This document shows, piece by piece, positions 48,258-63,200 of a stretch of 64,000 bases of DNA. The notes beneath the pieces were generated by a model. That model did no database searches. It was not told the DNA's origin and saw only the letters and a program-made list of their open reading frames with translations. Source of the DNA: Leucaena leucocephala (Eukaryota > Streptophyta > Magnoliopsida > Fabales > Fabaceae). The DNA is taken from assembly GCA_037074615.1 (NCBI GenBank), contig JAYWLJ010000073.1, positions 62,001 through 126,000 of the forward strand, written 5' to 3'. Both the position numbers and the translations under genes were made by a program. Each line of letters starts with the position of its first letter. Within the stretch, counting starts at the first letter, position 1.

Positions 48258-51200
48258 ATGATCCGCAGTGAGTGAAGTATGTATGGCATGAGTGGATATG
48301 GCCAGATGATGTGAATGTGTAGAGGTGAGGAATGAGCGACTTCAGATCTGAGTTGGAGTGAATGGCTGATGTGAACAGTGTGCGGTATATGAGCAGTACT
48401 CCCCATTTGAATTCTGTTGCAGCACATGTGTGATTCTCCCACTTGCTTCTATTCGTGACTCCTGGATCTAGCCCATCCTATACTATCACAAGTCATCAGC
48501 TCCTTCAGTCCAGCTGTCACTCCCCCTTAATTCATTCCGTTAGTGCATTGGCCTGTGATGAAAAATTCGAATAAACATATTATTTGTCCAATTAATCATT
48601 AAAGTCGCATCAATTAATTCCCAACTATTCTAATTCCACTTCGTTGATTAACTGCTCATCATATTAGAAATGAGGACAAAATCAATAATAGAACCCTCTT
48701 TAAATGCTCTAAAAATTAATACAAATGTGAGTTTATCACGCGACGGTGTCCCAGTAATCCTCCCCCGTGTGCCTCTCTACGAGCAATCCCCTCAAAGAGC
48801 ATTGAGGTGCACGCGATCTGTTTTCTTTAAACAAGTAGCCATCAATTCTACAACACTTGTCAAATGCTTCCTGTTCACAGGCAAGGAACGTTTAACCAAA
48901 TCAGCATCATTCGCAACAACTTGATATATCCAAAACAGAGTAATCTGGTATTTATTTAGAGAAGTAAGATGAGTGTATTTTCCCTACCGTTCTTGCATTT
49001 GTGGCATATGGAAATGCGGTAAATTCCAGCCGCCTCGCATGTCTTTTGTTCAGTTCACCTTGACCATTTATGTGCTTCAAGGATTGACGATAAGCGTGAA
49101 TCATAAATTGGATAGGCCAGAGGTAATGTTCTCAATTCTTCGGTGCTCTCTCGAGTGCACAAAGCTCCTTGCCGTATGTTGGCTTTTTCAAAGCTGCTCC
49201 ATTTAGCTTCTTGCTAAAATAAGCAATTAGCTTTCCTTCCTGCGTTAAAACAACTCCTATTCCAACTCCAGATGCATCACATTCAGTTTCAACTCCAGAT
49301 GTTGGCGTCCAGTGATCTAGCGGGTGGAATGGGATAGAAGCTGTGAAGAGTCCGAAGGATGAATGATCCGCAGTGAGTGAAGTATGTATGGCATGAGTGG
49401 ATATGGCCAGATGATGTGAATGTGTAGAGGTGAGGAATGAGCGACTTCAGATCTGAGTTGGAGTGAATGGCTGATGTGAACAGTGTGCGGTATATGAGCA
49501 GTACTCCCCATTTGAATTCTGTTGCAGCACATGTGTGATTCTCCCACTTGCTTCTATTCGTGACTCCTGGATCTAGCCCATCCTATACTATCACAAGTCA
49601 TCAGCTCCTTCAGTCCAGCTGTCACTCCCCCTTAATTCATTCCGTTAGTGCATTGGCCTGTGATGAAAAATTCGAATAAACATATTATTTGTCCAATTAA
49701 TCATTAAAGTCGCATCAATTAATTCCCAACTATTCTAATTCCACTTCGTTGATTAACTGCTCATCATATTAGAAATGAGGACAAAATCAATAATAGAACC
49801 CTCTTTAAATGCTCTAAAAATTAATACAAATGTGAGTTTATCACGCGACGGTGTCCCAGTAATCCTCCCCCGTGTGCCTCTCTACGAGCAATCCCCTCAA
49901 AGAGCATTGAGGTGCACGCGATCTGTTTTCTTTAAACAAGTAGCCATCAATTCTACAACACTTGTCAAATGCTTCCTGTTCACAGGCAAGGAACGTTTAA
50001 CCAAATCAGCATCATTCGCAACAACTTGATATATCCAAAACAGAGTAATCTGGTATTTATTTAGAGAAGTAAGATGAGTGTATTTTCCCTACCGTTCTTG
50101 CATTTGTGGCATATGGAAATGCGGTAAATTCCAGCCGCCTCGCATGTCTTTTGTTCAGTTCACCTTGACCATTTATGTGCTTCAAGGATTGACGATAAGC
50201 GTGAATCATAAATTGGATAGGCCAGAGGTAATGTTCTCAATTCTTCGGTGCTCTCTCGAGTGCACAAAGCTCCTTGCCGTATGTTGGCTTTTTCAAAGCT
50301 GCTCCATTTAGCTTCTTGCTAAAATAAGCAATTAGCTTTCCTTCCTGCGTTAAAACAACTCCTATTCCAACTCCAGATGCATCACATTCAGTTTCAACTC
50401 CAGATGTTGGCGTCCAGTGATCTAGCGGGTGGAATGGGATAGAAGCTGTGAAGAGTCCGAAGGATGAATGATCCGCAGTGAGTGAAGTATGTATGGCATG
50501 AGTGGATATGGCCAGATGATGTGAATGTGTAGAGGTGAGGAATGAGCGACTTCAGATCTGAGTTGGAGTGAATGGCTGATGTGAACAGTGTGCGGTATAT
50601 GAGCAGTACTCCCCATTTGAATTCTGTTGCAGCACATGTGTGATTCTCCCACTTGCTTCTATTCGTGACTCCTGGATCTAGCCCATCCTATACTATCACA
50701 AGTCATCAGCTCCTTCAGTCCAGCTGTCACTCCCCCTTAATTCATTCCGTTAGTGCATTGGCCTGTGATGAAAAATTCGAATAAACATATTATTTGTCCA
50801 ATTAATCATTAAAGTCGCATCAATTAATTCCCAACTATTCTAATTCCACTTCGTTGATTAACTGCTCATCATATTAGAAATGAGGACAAAATCAATAATA
50901 GAACCCTCTTTAAATGCTCTAAAAATTAATACAAATGTGAGTTTATCACGCGACGGTGTCCCAGTAATCCTCCCCCGTGTGCCTCTCTACGAGCAATCCC
51001 CTCAAAGAGCATTGAGGTGCACGCGATCTGTTTTCTTTAAACAAGTAGCCATCAATTCTACAACACTTGTCAAATGCTTCCTGTTCACAGGCAAGGAACG
51101 TTTAACCAAATCAGCATCATTCGCAACAACTTGATATATCCAAAACAGAGTAATCTGGTATTTATTTAGAGAAGTAAGATGAGTGTATTTTCCCTACCGT

Positions 51201-54200
51201 TCTTGCATTTGTGGCATATGGAAATGCGGTAAATTCCAGCCGCCTCGCATGTCTTTTGTTCAGTTCACCTTGACCATTTATGTGCTTCAAGGATTGACGA
51301 TAAGCGTGAATCATAAATTGGATAGGCCAGAGGTAATGTTCTCAATTCTTCGGTGCTCTCTCGAGTGCACAAAGCTCCTTGCCGTATGTTGGCTTTTTCA
51401 AAGCTGCTCCATTTAGCTTCTTGCTAAAATAAGCAATTAGCTTTCCTTCCTGCGTTAAAACAACTCCTATTCCAACTCCAGATGCATCACATTCAGTTTC
51501 AACTCCAGATGTTGGCGTCCAGTGATCTAGCGGGTGGAATGGGATAGAAGCTGTGAAGAGTCCGAAGGATGAATGATCCGCAGTGAGTGAAGTATGTATG
51601 GCATGAGTGGATATGGCCAGATGATGTGAATGTGTAGAGGTGAGGAATGAGCGACTTCAGATCTGAGTTGGAGTGAATGGCTGATGTGAACAGTGTGCGG
51701 TATATGAGCAGTACTCCCCATTTGAATTCTGTTGCAGCACATGTGTGATTCTCCCACTTGCTTCTATTCGTGACTCCTGGATCTAGCCCATCCTATACTA
51801 TCACAAGTCATCAGCTCCTTCAGTCCAGCTGTCACTCCCCCTTAATTCATTCCGTTAGTGCATTGGCCTGTGATGAAAAATTCGAATAAACATATTATTT
51901 GTCCAATTAATCATTAAAGTCGCATCAATTAATTCCCAACTATTCTAATTCCACTTCGTTGATTAACTGCTCATCATATTAGAAATGAGGACAAAATCAA
52001 TAATAGAACCCTCTTTAAATGCTCTAAAAATTAATACAAATGTGAGTTTATCACGCGACGGTGTCCCAGTAATCCTCCCCCGTGTGCCTCTCTACGAGCA
52101 ATCCCCTCAAAGAGCATTGAGGTGCACGCGATCTGTTTTCTTTAAACAAGTAGCCATCAATTCTACAACACTTGTCAAATGCTTCCTGTTCACAGGCAAG
52201 GAACGTTTAACCAAATCAGCATCATTCGCAACAACTTGATATATCCAAAACAGAGTAATCTGGTATTTATTTAGAGAAGTAAGATGAGTGTATTTTCCCT
52301 ACCGTTCTTGCATTTGTGGCATATGGAAATGCGGTAAATTCCAGCCGCCTCGCATGTCTTTTGTTCAGTTCACCTTGACCATTTATGTGCTTCAAGGATT
52401 GACGATAAGCGTGAATCATAAATTGGATAGGCCAGAGGTAATGTTCTCAATTCTTCGGTGCTCTCTCGAGTGCACAAAGCTCCTTGCCGTATGTTGGCTT
52501 TTTCAAAGCTGCTCCATTTAGCTTCTTGCTAAAATAAGCAATTAGCTTTCCTTCCTGCGTTAAAACAACTCCTATTCCAACTCCAGATGCATCACATTCA
52601 GTTTCAACTCCAGATGTTGGCGTCCAGTGATCTAGCGGGTGGAATGGGATAGAAGCTGTGAAGAGTCCGAAGGATGAATGATCCGCAGTGAGTGAAGTAT
52701 GTATGGCATGAGTGGATATGGCCAGATGATGTGAATGTGTAGAGGTGAGGAATGAGCGACTTCAGATCTGAGTTGGAGTGAATGGCTGATGTGAACAGTG
52801 TGCGGTATATGAGCAGTACTCCCCATTTGAATTCTGTTGCAGCACATGTGTGATTCTCCCACTTGCTTCTATTCGTGACTCCTGGATCTAGCCCATCCTA
52901 TACTATCACAAGTCATCAGCTCCTTCAGTCCAGCTGTCACTCCCCCTTAATTCATTCCGTTAGTGCATTGGCCTGTGATGAAAAATTCGAATAAACATAT
53001 TATTTGTCCAATTAATCATTAAAGTCGCATCAATTAATTCCCAACTATTCTAATTCCACTTCGTTGATTAACTGCTCATCATATTAGAAATGAGGACAAA
53101 ATCAATAATAGAACCCTCTTTAAATGCTCTAAAAATTAATACAAATGTGAGTTTATCACGCGACGGTGTCCCAGTAATCCTCCCCCGTGTGCCTCTCTAC
53201 GAGCAATCCCCTCAAAGAGCATTGAGGTGCACGCGATCTGTTTTCTTTAAACAAGTAGCCATCAATTCTACAACACTTGTCAAATGCTTCCTGTTCACAG
53301 GCAAGGAACGTTTAACCAAATCAGCATCATTCGCAACAACTTGATATATCCAAAACAGAGTAATCTGGTATTTATTTAGAGAAGTAAGATGAGTGTATTT
53401 TCCCTACCGTTCTTGCATTTGTGGCATATGGAAATGCGGTAAATTCCAGCCGCCTCGCATGTCTTTTGTTCAGTTCACCTTGACCATTTATGTGCTTCAA
53501 GGATTGACGATAAGCGTGAATCATAAATTGGATAGGCCAGAGGTAATGTTCTCAATTCTTCGGTGCTCTCTCGAGTGCACAAAGCTCCTTGCCGTATGTT
53601 GGCTTTTTCAAAGCTGCTCCATTTAGCTTCTTGCTAAAATAAGCAATTAGCTTTCCTTCCTGCGTTAAAACAACTCCTATTCCAACTCCAGATGCATCAC
53701 ATTCAGTTTCAACTCCAGATGTTGGCGTCCAGTGATCTAGCGGGTGGAATGGGATAGAAGCTGTGAAGAGTCCGAAGGATGAATGATCCGCAGTGAGTGA
53801 AGTATGTATGGCATGAGTGGATATGGCCAGATGATGTGAATGTGTAGAGGTGAGGAATGAGCGACTTCAGATCTGAGTTGGAGTGAATGGCTGATGTGAA
53901 CAGTGTGCGGTATATGAGCAGTACTCCCCATTTGAATTCTGTTGCAGCACATGTGTGATTCTCCCACTTGCTTCTATTCGTGACTCCTGGATCTAGCCCA
54001 TCCTATACTATCACAAGTCATCAGCTCCTTCAGTCGAGCTGTCACTCCCCCTTAATTCATTCCGTTAGTGCATTGGCCTGTGATGAAAAATTCGAATAAA
54101 CATATTATTTGTCCAATTAATCATTAAAGTCGCATCAATTAATTCCCAACTATTCTAATTCCACTTCGTTGATTAACTGCTCATCATATTAGAAATGAGG

Positions 54201-57200
54201 ACAAAATCAATAATAGAACCCTCTTTAAATGCTCTAAAAATTAATACAAATGTGAGTTTATCACGCGACGGTGTCCCAGTAATCCTCCCCCGTGTGCCTC
54301 TCTACGAGCAATCCCCTCAAAGAGCATTGAGGTGCACGCGATCTGTTTTCTTTAAACAAGTAGCCATCAATTCTACAACACTTGTCAAATGCTTCCTGTT
54401 CACAGGCAAGGAACGTTTAACCAAATCAGCATCATTCGCAACAACTTGATATATCCAAAACAGAGTAATCTGGTATTTATTTAGAGAAGTAAGATGAGTG
54501 TATTTTCCCTACCGTTCTTGCATTTGTGGCATATGGAAATGCGGTAAATTCCAGCCGCCTCGCATGTCTTTTGTTCAGTTCACCTTGACCATTTATGTGC
54601 TTCAAGGATTGACGATAAGCGTGAATCATAAATTGGATAGGCCAGAGGTAATGTTCTCAATTCTTCGGTGCTCTCTCGAGTGCACAAAGCTCCTTGCCGT
54701 ATGTTGGCTTTTTCAAAGCTGCTCCATTTAGCTTCTTGCTAAAATAAGCAATTAGCTTTCCTTCCTGCGTTAAAACAACTCCTATTCCAACTCCAGATGC
54801 ATCACATTCAGTTTCAACTCTAGATGTTGGCGTCCAGTGATCTAGCGGGTGGAATGGGATAGAAGCTGTGAAGAGTCCGAAGGATGAATGATCCGCAGTG
54901 AGTGAAGTATGTATGGCATGAGTGGATATGGCCAGATGATGTGAATGTGTAGAGGTGAGGAATGAGCGACTTCAGATCTGAGTTGGAGTGAATGGCTGAT
55001 GTGAACAGTGTGCGGTATATGAGCAGTACTCCCCATTTGAATTCTGTTGCAGCACATGTGTGATTCTCCCACTTGCTTCTATTCGTGACTCCTGGATCTA
55101 GCCCATCCTATACTATCACAAGTCATCAGCTCCTTCAGTCCAGCTGTCACTCCCCCTTAATTCATTCCGTTAGTGCATTGGCCTGTGATGAAAAATTCGA
55201 ATAAACATATTATTTGTCCAATTAATCATTAAAGTCGCATCAATTAATTCCCAACTATTCTAATTCCACTTCGTTGATTAACTGCTCATCATATTAGAAA
55301 TGAGGACAAAATCAATAATAGAACCCTCTTTAAATGCTCTAAAAATTAATACAAATGTGAGTTTATCACGCGACGGTGTCCCAGTAATCCTCCCCCGTGT
55401 GCCTCTCTACGAGCAATCCCCTCAAAGAGCATTGAGGTGCACGCGATCTGTTTTCTTTAAACAAGTAGCCATCAATTCTACAACACTTGTCAAATGCTTC
55501 CTGTTCACAGGCAAGGAACGTTTAACCAAATCAGCATCATTCGCAACAACTTGATATATCCAAAACAGAGTAATCTGGTATTTATTTAGAGAAGTAAGAT
55601 GAGTGTATTTTCCCTACCGTTCTTGCATTTGTGGCATATGGAAATGCGGTAAATTCCAGCCGCCTCGCATGTCTTTTGTTCAGTTCACCTTGACCATTTA
55701 TGTGCTTCAAGGATTGACGATAAGCGTGAATCATAAATTGGATAGGCCAGAGGTAATGTTCTCAATTCTTCGGTGCTCTCTCGAGTGCACAAAGCTCCTT
55801 GCCGTATGTTGGCTTTTTCAAAGCTGCTCCATTTAGCTTCTTGCTAAAATAAGCAATTAGCTTTCCTTCCTGCGTTAAAACAACTCCTATTCCAACTCCA
55901 GATGCATCACATTCAGTTTCAACTCCAGATGTTGGCGTCCAGTGATCTAGCGGGTGGAATGGGATAGAAGCTGTGAAGAGTCCGAAGGATGAATGATCCG
56001 CAGTGAGTGAAGTATGTATGGCATGAGTGGATATGGCCAGATGATGTGAATGTGTAGAGGTGAGGAATGAGCGACTTCAGATCTGAGTTGGAGTGAATGG
56101 CTGATGTGAACAGTGTGCGGTATATGAGCAGTACTCCCCATTTGAATTCTGTTGCAGCACATGTGTGATTCTCCCACTTGCTTCTATTCGTGACTCCTGG
56201 ATCTAGCCCATCCTATACTATCACAAGTCATCAGCTCCTTCAGTCGAGCTGTCACTCCCCCTTAATTCATTCCGTTAGTGCATTGGCCTGTGATGAAAAA
56301 TTCGAATAAACATATTATTTGTCCAATTAATCATTAAAGTCGCATCAATTAATTCCCAACTATTCTAATTCCACTTCGTTGATTAACTGCTCATCATATT
56401 AGAAATGAGGACAAAATCAATAATAGAACCCTCTTTAAATGCTCTAAAAATTAATACAAATGTGAGTTTATCACGCGACGGTGTCCCAGTAATCCTCCCC
56501 CGTGTGCCTCTCTACGAGCAATCCCCTCAAAGAGCATTGAGGTGCACGCGATCTGTTTTCTTTAAACAAGTAGCCATCAATTCTACAACACTTGTCAAAT
56601 GCTTCCTGTTCACAGGCAAGGAACGTTTAACCAAATCAGCATCATTCGCAACAACTTGATATATCCAAAACAGAGTAATCTGGTATTTATTTAGAGAAGT
56701 AAGATGAGTGTATTTTCCCTACCGTTCTTGCATTTGTGGCATATGGAAATGCGGTAAATTCCAGCCGCCTCGCATGTCTTTTGTTCAGTTCACCTTGACC
56801 ATTTATGTGCTTCAAGGATTGACGATAAGCGTGAATCATAAATTGGATAGGCCAGAGGTAATGTTCTCAATTCTTCGGTGCTCTCTCGAGTGCACAAAGC
56901 TCCTTGCCGTATGTTGGGTATTTCAAAGCTGCTCCATTTAGCTTCTTGCTAAAATAAGCAATTAGCTTTCCTTCCTGCGTTAAAACAACTCCTATTCCAA
57001 CTCCAGATGCATCACATTCAGTTTCAACTCCAGATGTTGGCGTCCAGTGATCTAGCGGGTGGAATGGGATAGAAGCTGTGAAGAGTCCGAAGGATGAATG
57101 ATCCGCAGTGAGTGAAGTATGTATGGCATGAGTGGATATGGCCAGATGATGTGAATGTGTAGAGGTGAGGAATGAGCGACTTCAGATCTGAGTTGGAGTG

Positions 57201-60200
57201 AATGGCTGATGTGAACAGTGTGCGGTATATGAGCAGTACTCCCCATTTGAATTCTGTTGCAGCACATGTGTGATTCTCCCACTTGCTTCTATTCGTGACT
57301 CCTGGATCTAGCCCATCCTATACTATCACAAGTCATCAGCTCCTTCAGTCCAGCTGTCACTCCCCCTTAATTCATTCCGTTAGTGCATTGGCCTGTGATG
57401 AAAAATTCGAATAAACATATTATTTGTCCAATTAATCATTAAAGTCGCATCAATTAATTCCCAACTATTCTAATTCCACTTCGTTGATTAACTGCTCATC
57501 ATATTAGAAATGAGGACAAAATCAATAATAGAACCCTCTTTAAATGCTCTAAAAATTAATACAAATGTGAGTTTATCACGCGACGGTGTCCCAGTAATCC
57601 TCCCCCGTGTGCCTCTCTACGAGCAATCCCCTCAAAGAGCATTGAGGTGCACGCGATCTGTTTTCTTTAAACAAGTAGCCATCAATTCTACAACACTTGT
57701 CAAATGCTTCCTGTTCACAGGCAAGGAACGTTTAACCAAATCAGCATCATTCGCAACAACTTGATATATCCAAAACAGAGTAATCTGGTATTTATTTAGA
57801 GAAGTAAGATGAGTGTATTTTCCCTACCGTTCTTGCATTTGTGGCATATGGAAATGCGGTAAATTCCAGCCGCCTCGCATGTCTTTTGTTCAGTTCACCT
57901 TGACCATTTATGTGCTTCAAGGATTGACGATAAGCGTGAATCATAAATTGGATAGGCCAGAGGTAATGTTCTCAATTCTTCGGTGCTCTCTCGAGTGCAC
58001 AAAGCTCCTTGCCGTATGTTGGGTATTTCAAAGCTGCTCCATTTAGCTTCTTGCTAAAATAAGCAATTAGCTTTCCTTCCTGCGTTAAAACAACTCCTAT
58101 TCCAACTCCAGATGCATCACATTCAGTTTCAACTCCAGATGTTGGCGTCCAGTGATCTAGCGGGTGGAATGGGATAGAAGCTGTGAAGAGTCCGAAGGAT
58201 GAATGATCCGCAGTGAGTGAAGTATGTATGGCATGAGTGGATATGGCCAGATGATGTGAATGTGTAGAGGTGAGGAATGAGCGACTTCAGATCTGAGTTG
58301 GAGTGAATGGCTGATGTGAACAGTGTGCGGTATATGAGCAGTACTCCCCATTTGAATTCTGTTGCAGCACATGTGTGATTCTCCCACTTGCTTCTATTCG
58401 TGACTCCTGGATCTAGCCCATCCTATACTATCACAAGTCATCAGCTCCTTCAGTCCAGCTGTCACTCCCCCTTAATTCATTCCGTTAGTGCATTGGCCTG
58501 TGATGAAAAATTCGAATAAACATATTATTTGTCCAATTAATCATTAAAGTCGCATCAATTAATTCCCAACTATTCTAATTCCACTTCGTTGATTAACTGC
58601 TCATCATATTAGAAATGAGGACAAAATCAATAATAGAACCCTCTTTAAATGCTCTAAAAATTAATACAAATGTGAGTTTATCACGCGACGGTGTCCCAGT
58701 AATCCTCCCCCGTGTGCCTCTCTACGAGCAATCCCCTCAAAGAGCATTGAGGTGCACGCGATCTGTTTTCTTTAAACAAGTAGCCATCAATTCTACAACA
58801 CTTGTCAAATGCTTCCTGTTCACAGGCAAGGAACGTTTAACCAAATCAGCATCATTCGCAACAACTTGATATATCCAAAACAGAGTAATCTGGTATTTAT
58901 TTAGAGAAGTAAGATGAGTGTATTTTCCCTACCGTTCTTGCATTTGTGGCATATGGAAATGCGGTAAATTCCAGCCGCCTCGCATGTCTTTTGTTCAGTT
59001 CACCTTGACCATTTATGTGCTTCAAGGATTGACGATAAGCGTGAATCATAAATTGGATAGGCCAGAGGTAATGTTCTCAATTCTTCGGTGCTCTCTCGAG
59101 TGCACAAAGCTCCTTGCCGTATGTTGGCTTTTTCAAAGCTGCTCCATTTAGCTTCTTGCTAAAATAAGCAATTAGCTTTCCTTCCTGCGTTAAAACAACT
59201 CCTATTCCAACTCCAGATGCATCACATTCAGTTTCAACTCCAGATGTTGGCGTCCAGTGATCTAGCGGGTGGAATGGGATAGAAGCTGTGAAGAGTCCGA
59301 AGGATGAATGATCCGCAGTGAGTGAAGTATGTATGGCATGAGTGGATATGGCCAGATGATGTGAATGTGTAGAGGTGAGGAATGAGCGACTTCAGATCTG
59401 AGTTGGAGTGAATGGCTGATGTGAACAGTGTGCGGTATATGAGCAGTACTCCCCATTTGAATTCTGTTGCAGCACATGTGTGATTCTCCCACTTGCTTCT
59501 ATTCGTGACTCCTGGATCTAGCCCATCCTATACTATCACAAGTCATCAGCTCCTTCAGTCCAGCTGTCACTCCCCCTTAATTCATTCCGTTAGTGCATTG
59601 GCCTGTGATGAAAAATTCGAATAAACATATTATTTGTCCAATTAATCATTAAAGTCGCATCAATTAATTCCCAACTATTCTAATTCCACTTCGTTGATTA
59701 ACTGCTCATCATATTAGAAATGAGGACAAAATCAATAATAGAACCCTCTTTAAATGCTCTAAAAATTAATACAAATGTGAGTTTATCACGCGACGGTGTC
59801 CCAGTAATCCTCCCCCGTGTGCCTCTCTACGAGCAATCCCCTCAAAGAGCATTGAGGTGCACGCGATCTGTTTTCTTTAAACAAGTAGCCATCAATTCTA
59901 TAACACTTGTCAAATGCTTCCTGCTCACAGGCAAGGAACATTCAGCCAAATCAGCATCATTCGCAACAACTCGATATATCCAAAACCAAGTAACCTGGTA
60001 TTTATTTAGAGAAGTAAGATGAGTGTCTTTTCCCTACCGTTCTTGCATTTGTGGCATATGGAAATGCGGTAAATTCCAGCCGCCTCGCATGTCTTTTGTT
60101 CAGTTCACCTTGACCATTTATGTGCTTCAAGGATTGACGATAAGCGTGAATCATAAATTGGATAGGCCAGAGGTAATGTTCTCAATTCTTCGGTGCTCTC

Positions 60201-63200
60201 TCGAGTGCACAAAGCTCCTTGCCGTATGTTGGGTATTTCAAAGCTGCTCCATTTAGCTTCTTGCTAAAATAAGCAATTAGCTTTCCTTCCTGCGTTAAAA
60301 CAACTCCTATTCCAACTCCAGATGCATCACATTCAGTTTCAACTCCAGATGTTGGCGTCCAGTGATCTAGCGGGTGGAATGGGATAGAAGCTGTGAAGAG
60401 TCCGAAGGATGAATGATCCGCAGTGAGTGAAGTATGTATGGCATGAGTGGATATGGCCAGATGATGTGAATGTGTAGAGGTGAGGAATGAGCGACTTCAG
60501 ATCTGAGTTGGAGTGAATGGCTGATGTGAACAGTGTGCGGTATATGAGCAGTACTCCCCATTTGAATTCTGTTGCAGCACATGTGTGATTCTCCCACTTG
60601 CTTCTATTCGTGACTCCTGGATCTAGCCCATCCTATACTATCACAAGTCATCAGCTCCTTCAGTCCAGCTGTCACTCCCCCTTAATTCATTCCGTTAGTG
60701 CATTGGCCTGTGATGAAAAATTCGAATAAACATATTATTTGTCCAATTAATCATTAAAGTCGCATCAATTAATTCCCAACTATTCTAATTCCACTTCGTT
60801 GATTAACTGCTCATCATATTAGAAATGAGGACAAAATCAATAATAGAACCCTCTTTAAATGCTCTAAAAATTAATACAAATGTGAGTTTATCACGCGACG
60901 GTGTCCCAGTAATCCTCCCCCGTGTGCCTCTCTACGAGCAATCCCCTCAAAGAGCATTGAGGTGCACGCGATCTGTTTTCTTTAAACAAGTAGCCATCAA
61001 TTCTACAACACTTGTCAAATGCTTCCTGTTCACAGGCAAGGAACGTTTAACCAAATCAGCATCATTCGCAACAACTTGATATATCCAAAACAGAGTAATC
61101 TGGTATTTATTTAGAGAAGTAAGATGAGTGTATTTTCCCTACCGTTCTTGCATTTGTGGCATATGGAAATGCGGTAAATTCCAGCCGCCTCGCATGTCTT
61201 TTGTTCAGTTCACCTTGACCATTTATGTGCTTCAAGGATTGACGATAAGCGTGAATCATAAATTGGATAGGCCAGAGGTAATGTTCTCAATTCTTCGGTG
61301 CTCTCTCGAGTGCACAAAGCTCCTTGCCGTATGTTGGGTATTTCAAAGCTGCTCCATTTAGCTTCTTGCTAAAATAAGCAATTAGCTTTCCTTCCTGCGT
61401 TAAAACAACTCCTATTCCAACTCCAGATGCATCACATTCAGTTTCAACTCCAGATGTTGGCGTCCAGTGATCTAGCGGGTGGAATGGGATAGAAGCTGTG
61501 AAGAGTCCGAAGGATGAATGATCCGCAGTGAGTGAAGTATGTATGGCATGAGTGGATATGGCCAGATGATGTGAATGTGTAGAGGTGAGGAATGAGCGAC
61601 TTCAGATCTGAGTTGGAGTGAATGGCTGATGTGAACAGTGTGCGGTATATGAGCAGTACTCCCCATTTGAATTCTGTTGCAGCACATGTGTGATTCTCCC
61701 ACTTGCTTCTATTCGTGACTCCTGGATCTAGCCCATCCTATACTATCACAAGTCATCAGCTCCTTCAGTCCAGCTGTCACTCCCCCTTAATTCATTCCGT
61801 TAGTGCATTGGCCTGTGATGAAAAATTCGAATAAACATATTATTTGTCCAATTAATCATTAAAGTCGCATCAATTAATTCCCAACTATTCTAATTCCACT
61901 TCGTTGATTAACTGCTCATCATATTAGAAATGAGGACAAAATCAATAATAGAACCCTCTTTAAATGCTCTAAAAATTAATACAAATGTGAGTTTATCACG
62001 CGACGGTGTCCCAGTAATCCTCCCCCGTGTGCCTCTCTACGAGCAATCCCCTCAAAGAGCATTGAGGTGCACGCGATCTGTTTTCTTTAAACAAGTAGCC
62101 ATCAATTCTACAACACTTGTCAAATGCTTCCTGTTCACAGGCAAGGAACGTTTAACCAAATCAGCATCATTCGCAACAACTTGATATATCCAAAACAGAG
62201 TAATCTGGTATTTATTTAGAGAAGTAAGATGAGTGTATTTTCCCTACCGTTCTTGCATTTGTGGCATATGGAAATGCGGTAAATTCCAGCCGCCTCGCAT
62301 GTCTTTTGTTCAGTTCACCTTGACCATTTATGTGCTTCAAGGATTGACGATAAGCGTGAATCATAAATTGGATAGGCCAGAGGTAATGTTCTCAATTCTT
62401 CGGTGCTCTCTCGAGTGCACAAAGCTCCTTGCCGTATGTTGGGTATTTCAAAGCTGCTCCATTTAGCTTCTTGCTAAAATAAGCAATTAGCTTTCCTTCC
62501 TGCGTTAAAACAACTCCTATTCCAACTCCAGATGCATCACATTCAGTTTCAACTCCAGATGTTGGCGTCCAGTGATCTAGCGGGTGGAATGGGATAGAAG
62601 CTGTGAAGAGTCCGAAGGATGAATGATCCGCAGTGAGTGAAGTATGTATGGCATGAGTGGATATGGCCAGATGATGTGAATGTGTAGAGGTGAGGAATGA
62701 GCGACTTCAGATCTGAGTTGGAGTGAATGGCTGATGTGAACAGTGTGCGGTATATGAGCAGTACTCCCCATTTGAATTCTGTTGCAGCACATGTGTGATT
62801 CTCCCACTTGCTTCTATTCGTGACTCCTGGATCTAGCCCATCCTATACTATCACAAGTCATCAGCTCCTTCAGTCGAGCTGTCACTCCCCCTTAATTCAT
62901 TCCGTTAGTGCATTGGCCTGTGATGAAAAATTCGAATAAACATATTATTTGTCCAATTAATCATTAAAGTCGCATCAATTAATTCCCAACTATTCTAATT
63001 CCACTTCGTTGATTAACTGCTCATCATATTAGAAATGAGGACAAAATCAATAATAGAACCCTCTTTAAATGCTCTAAAAATTAATACAAATGTGAGTTTA
63101 TCACGCGACGGTGTCCCAGTAATCCTCCCCCGTGTGCCTCTCTACGAGCAATCCCCTCAAAGAGCATTGAGGTGCACGCGATCTGTTTTCTTTAAACAAG

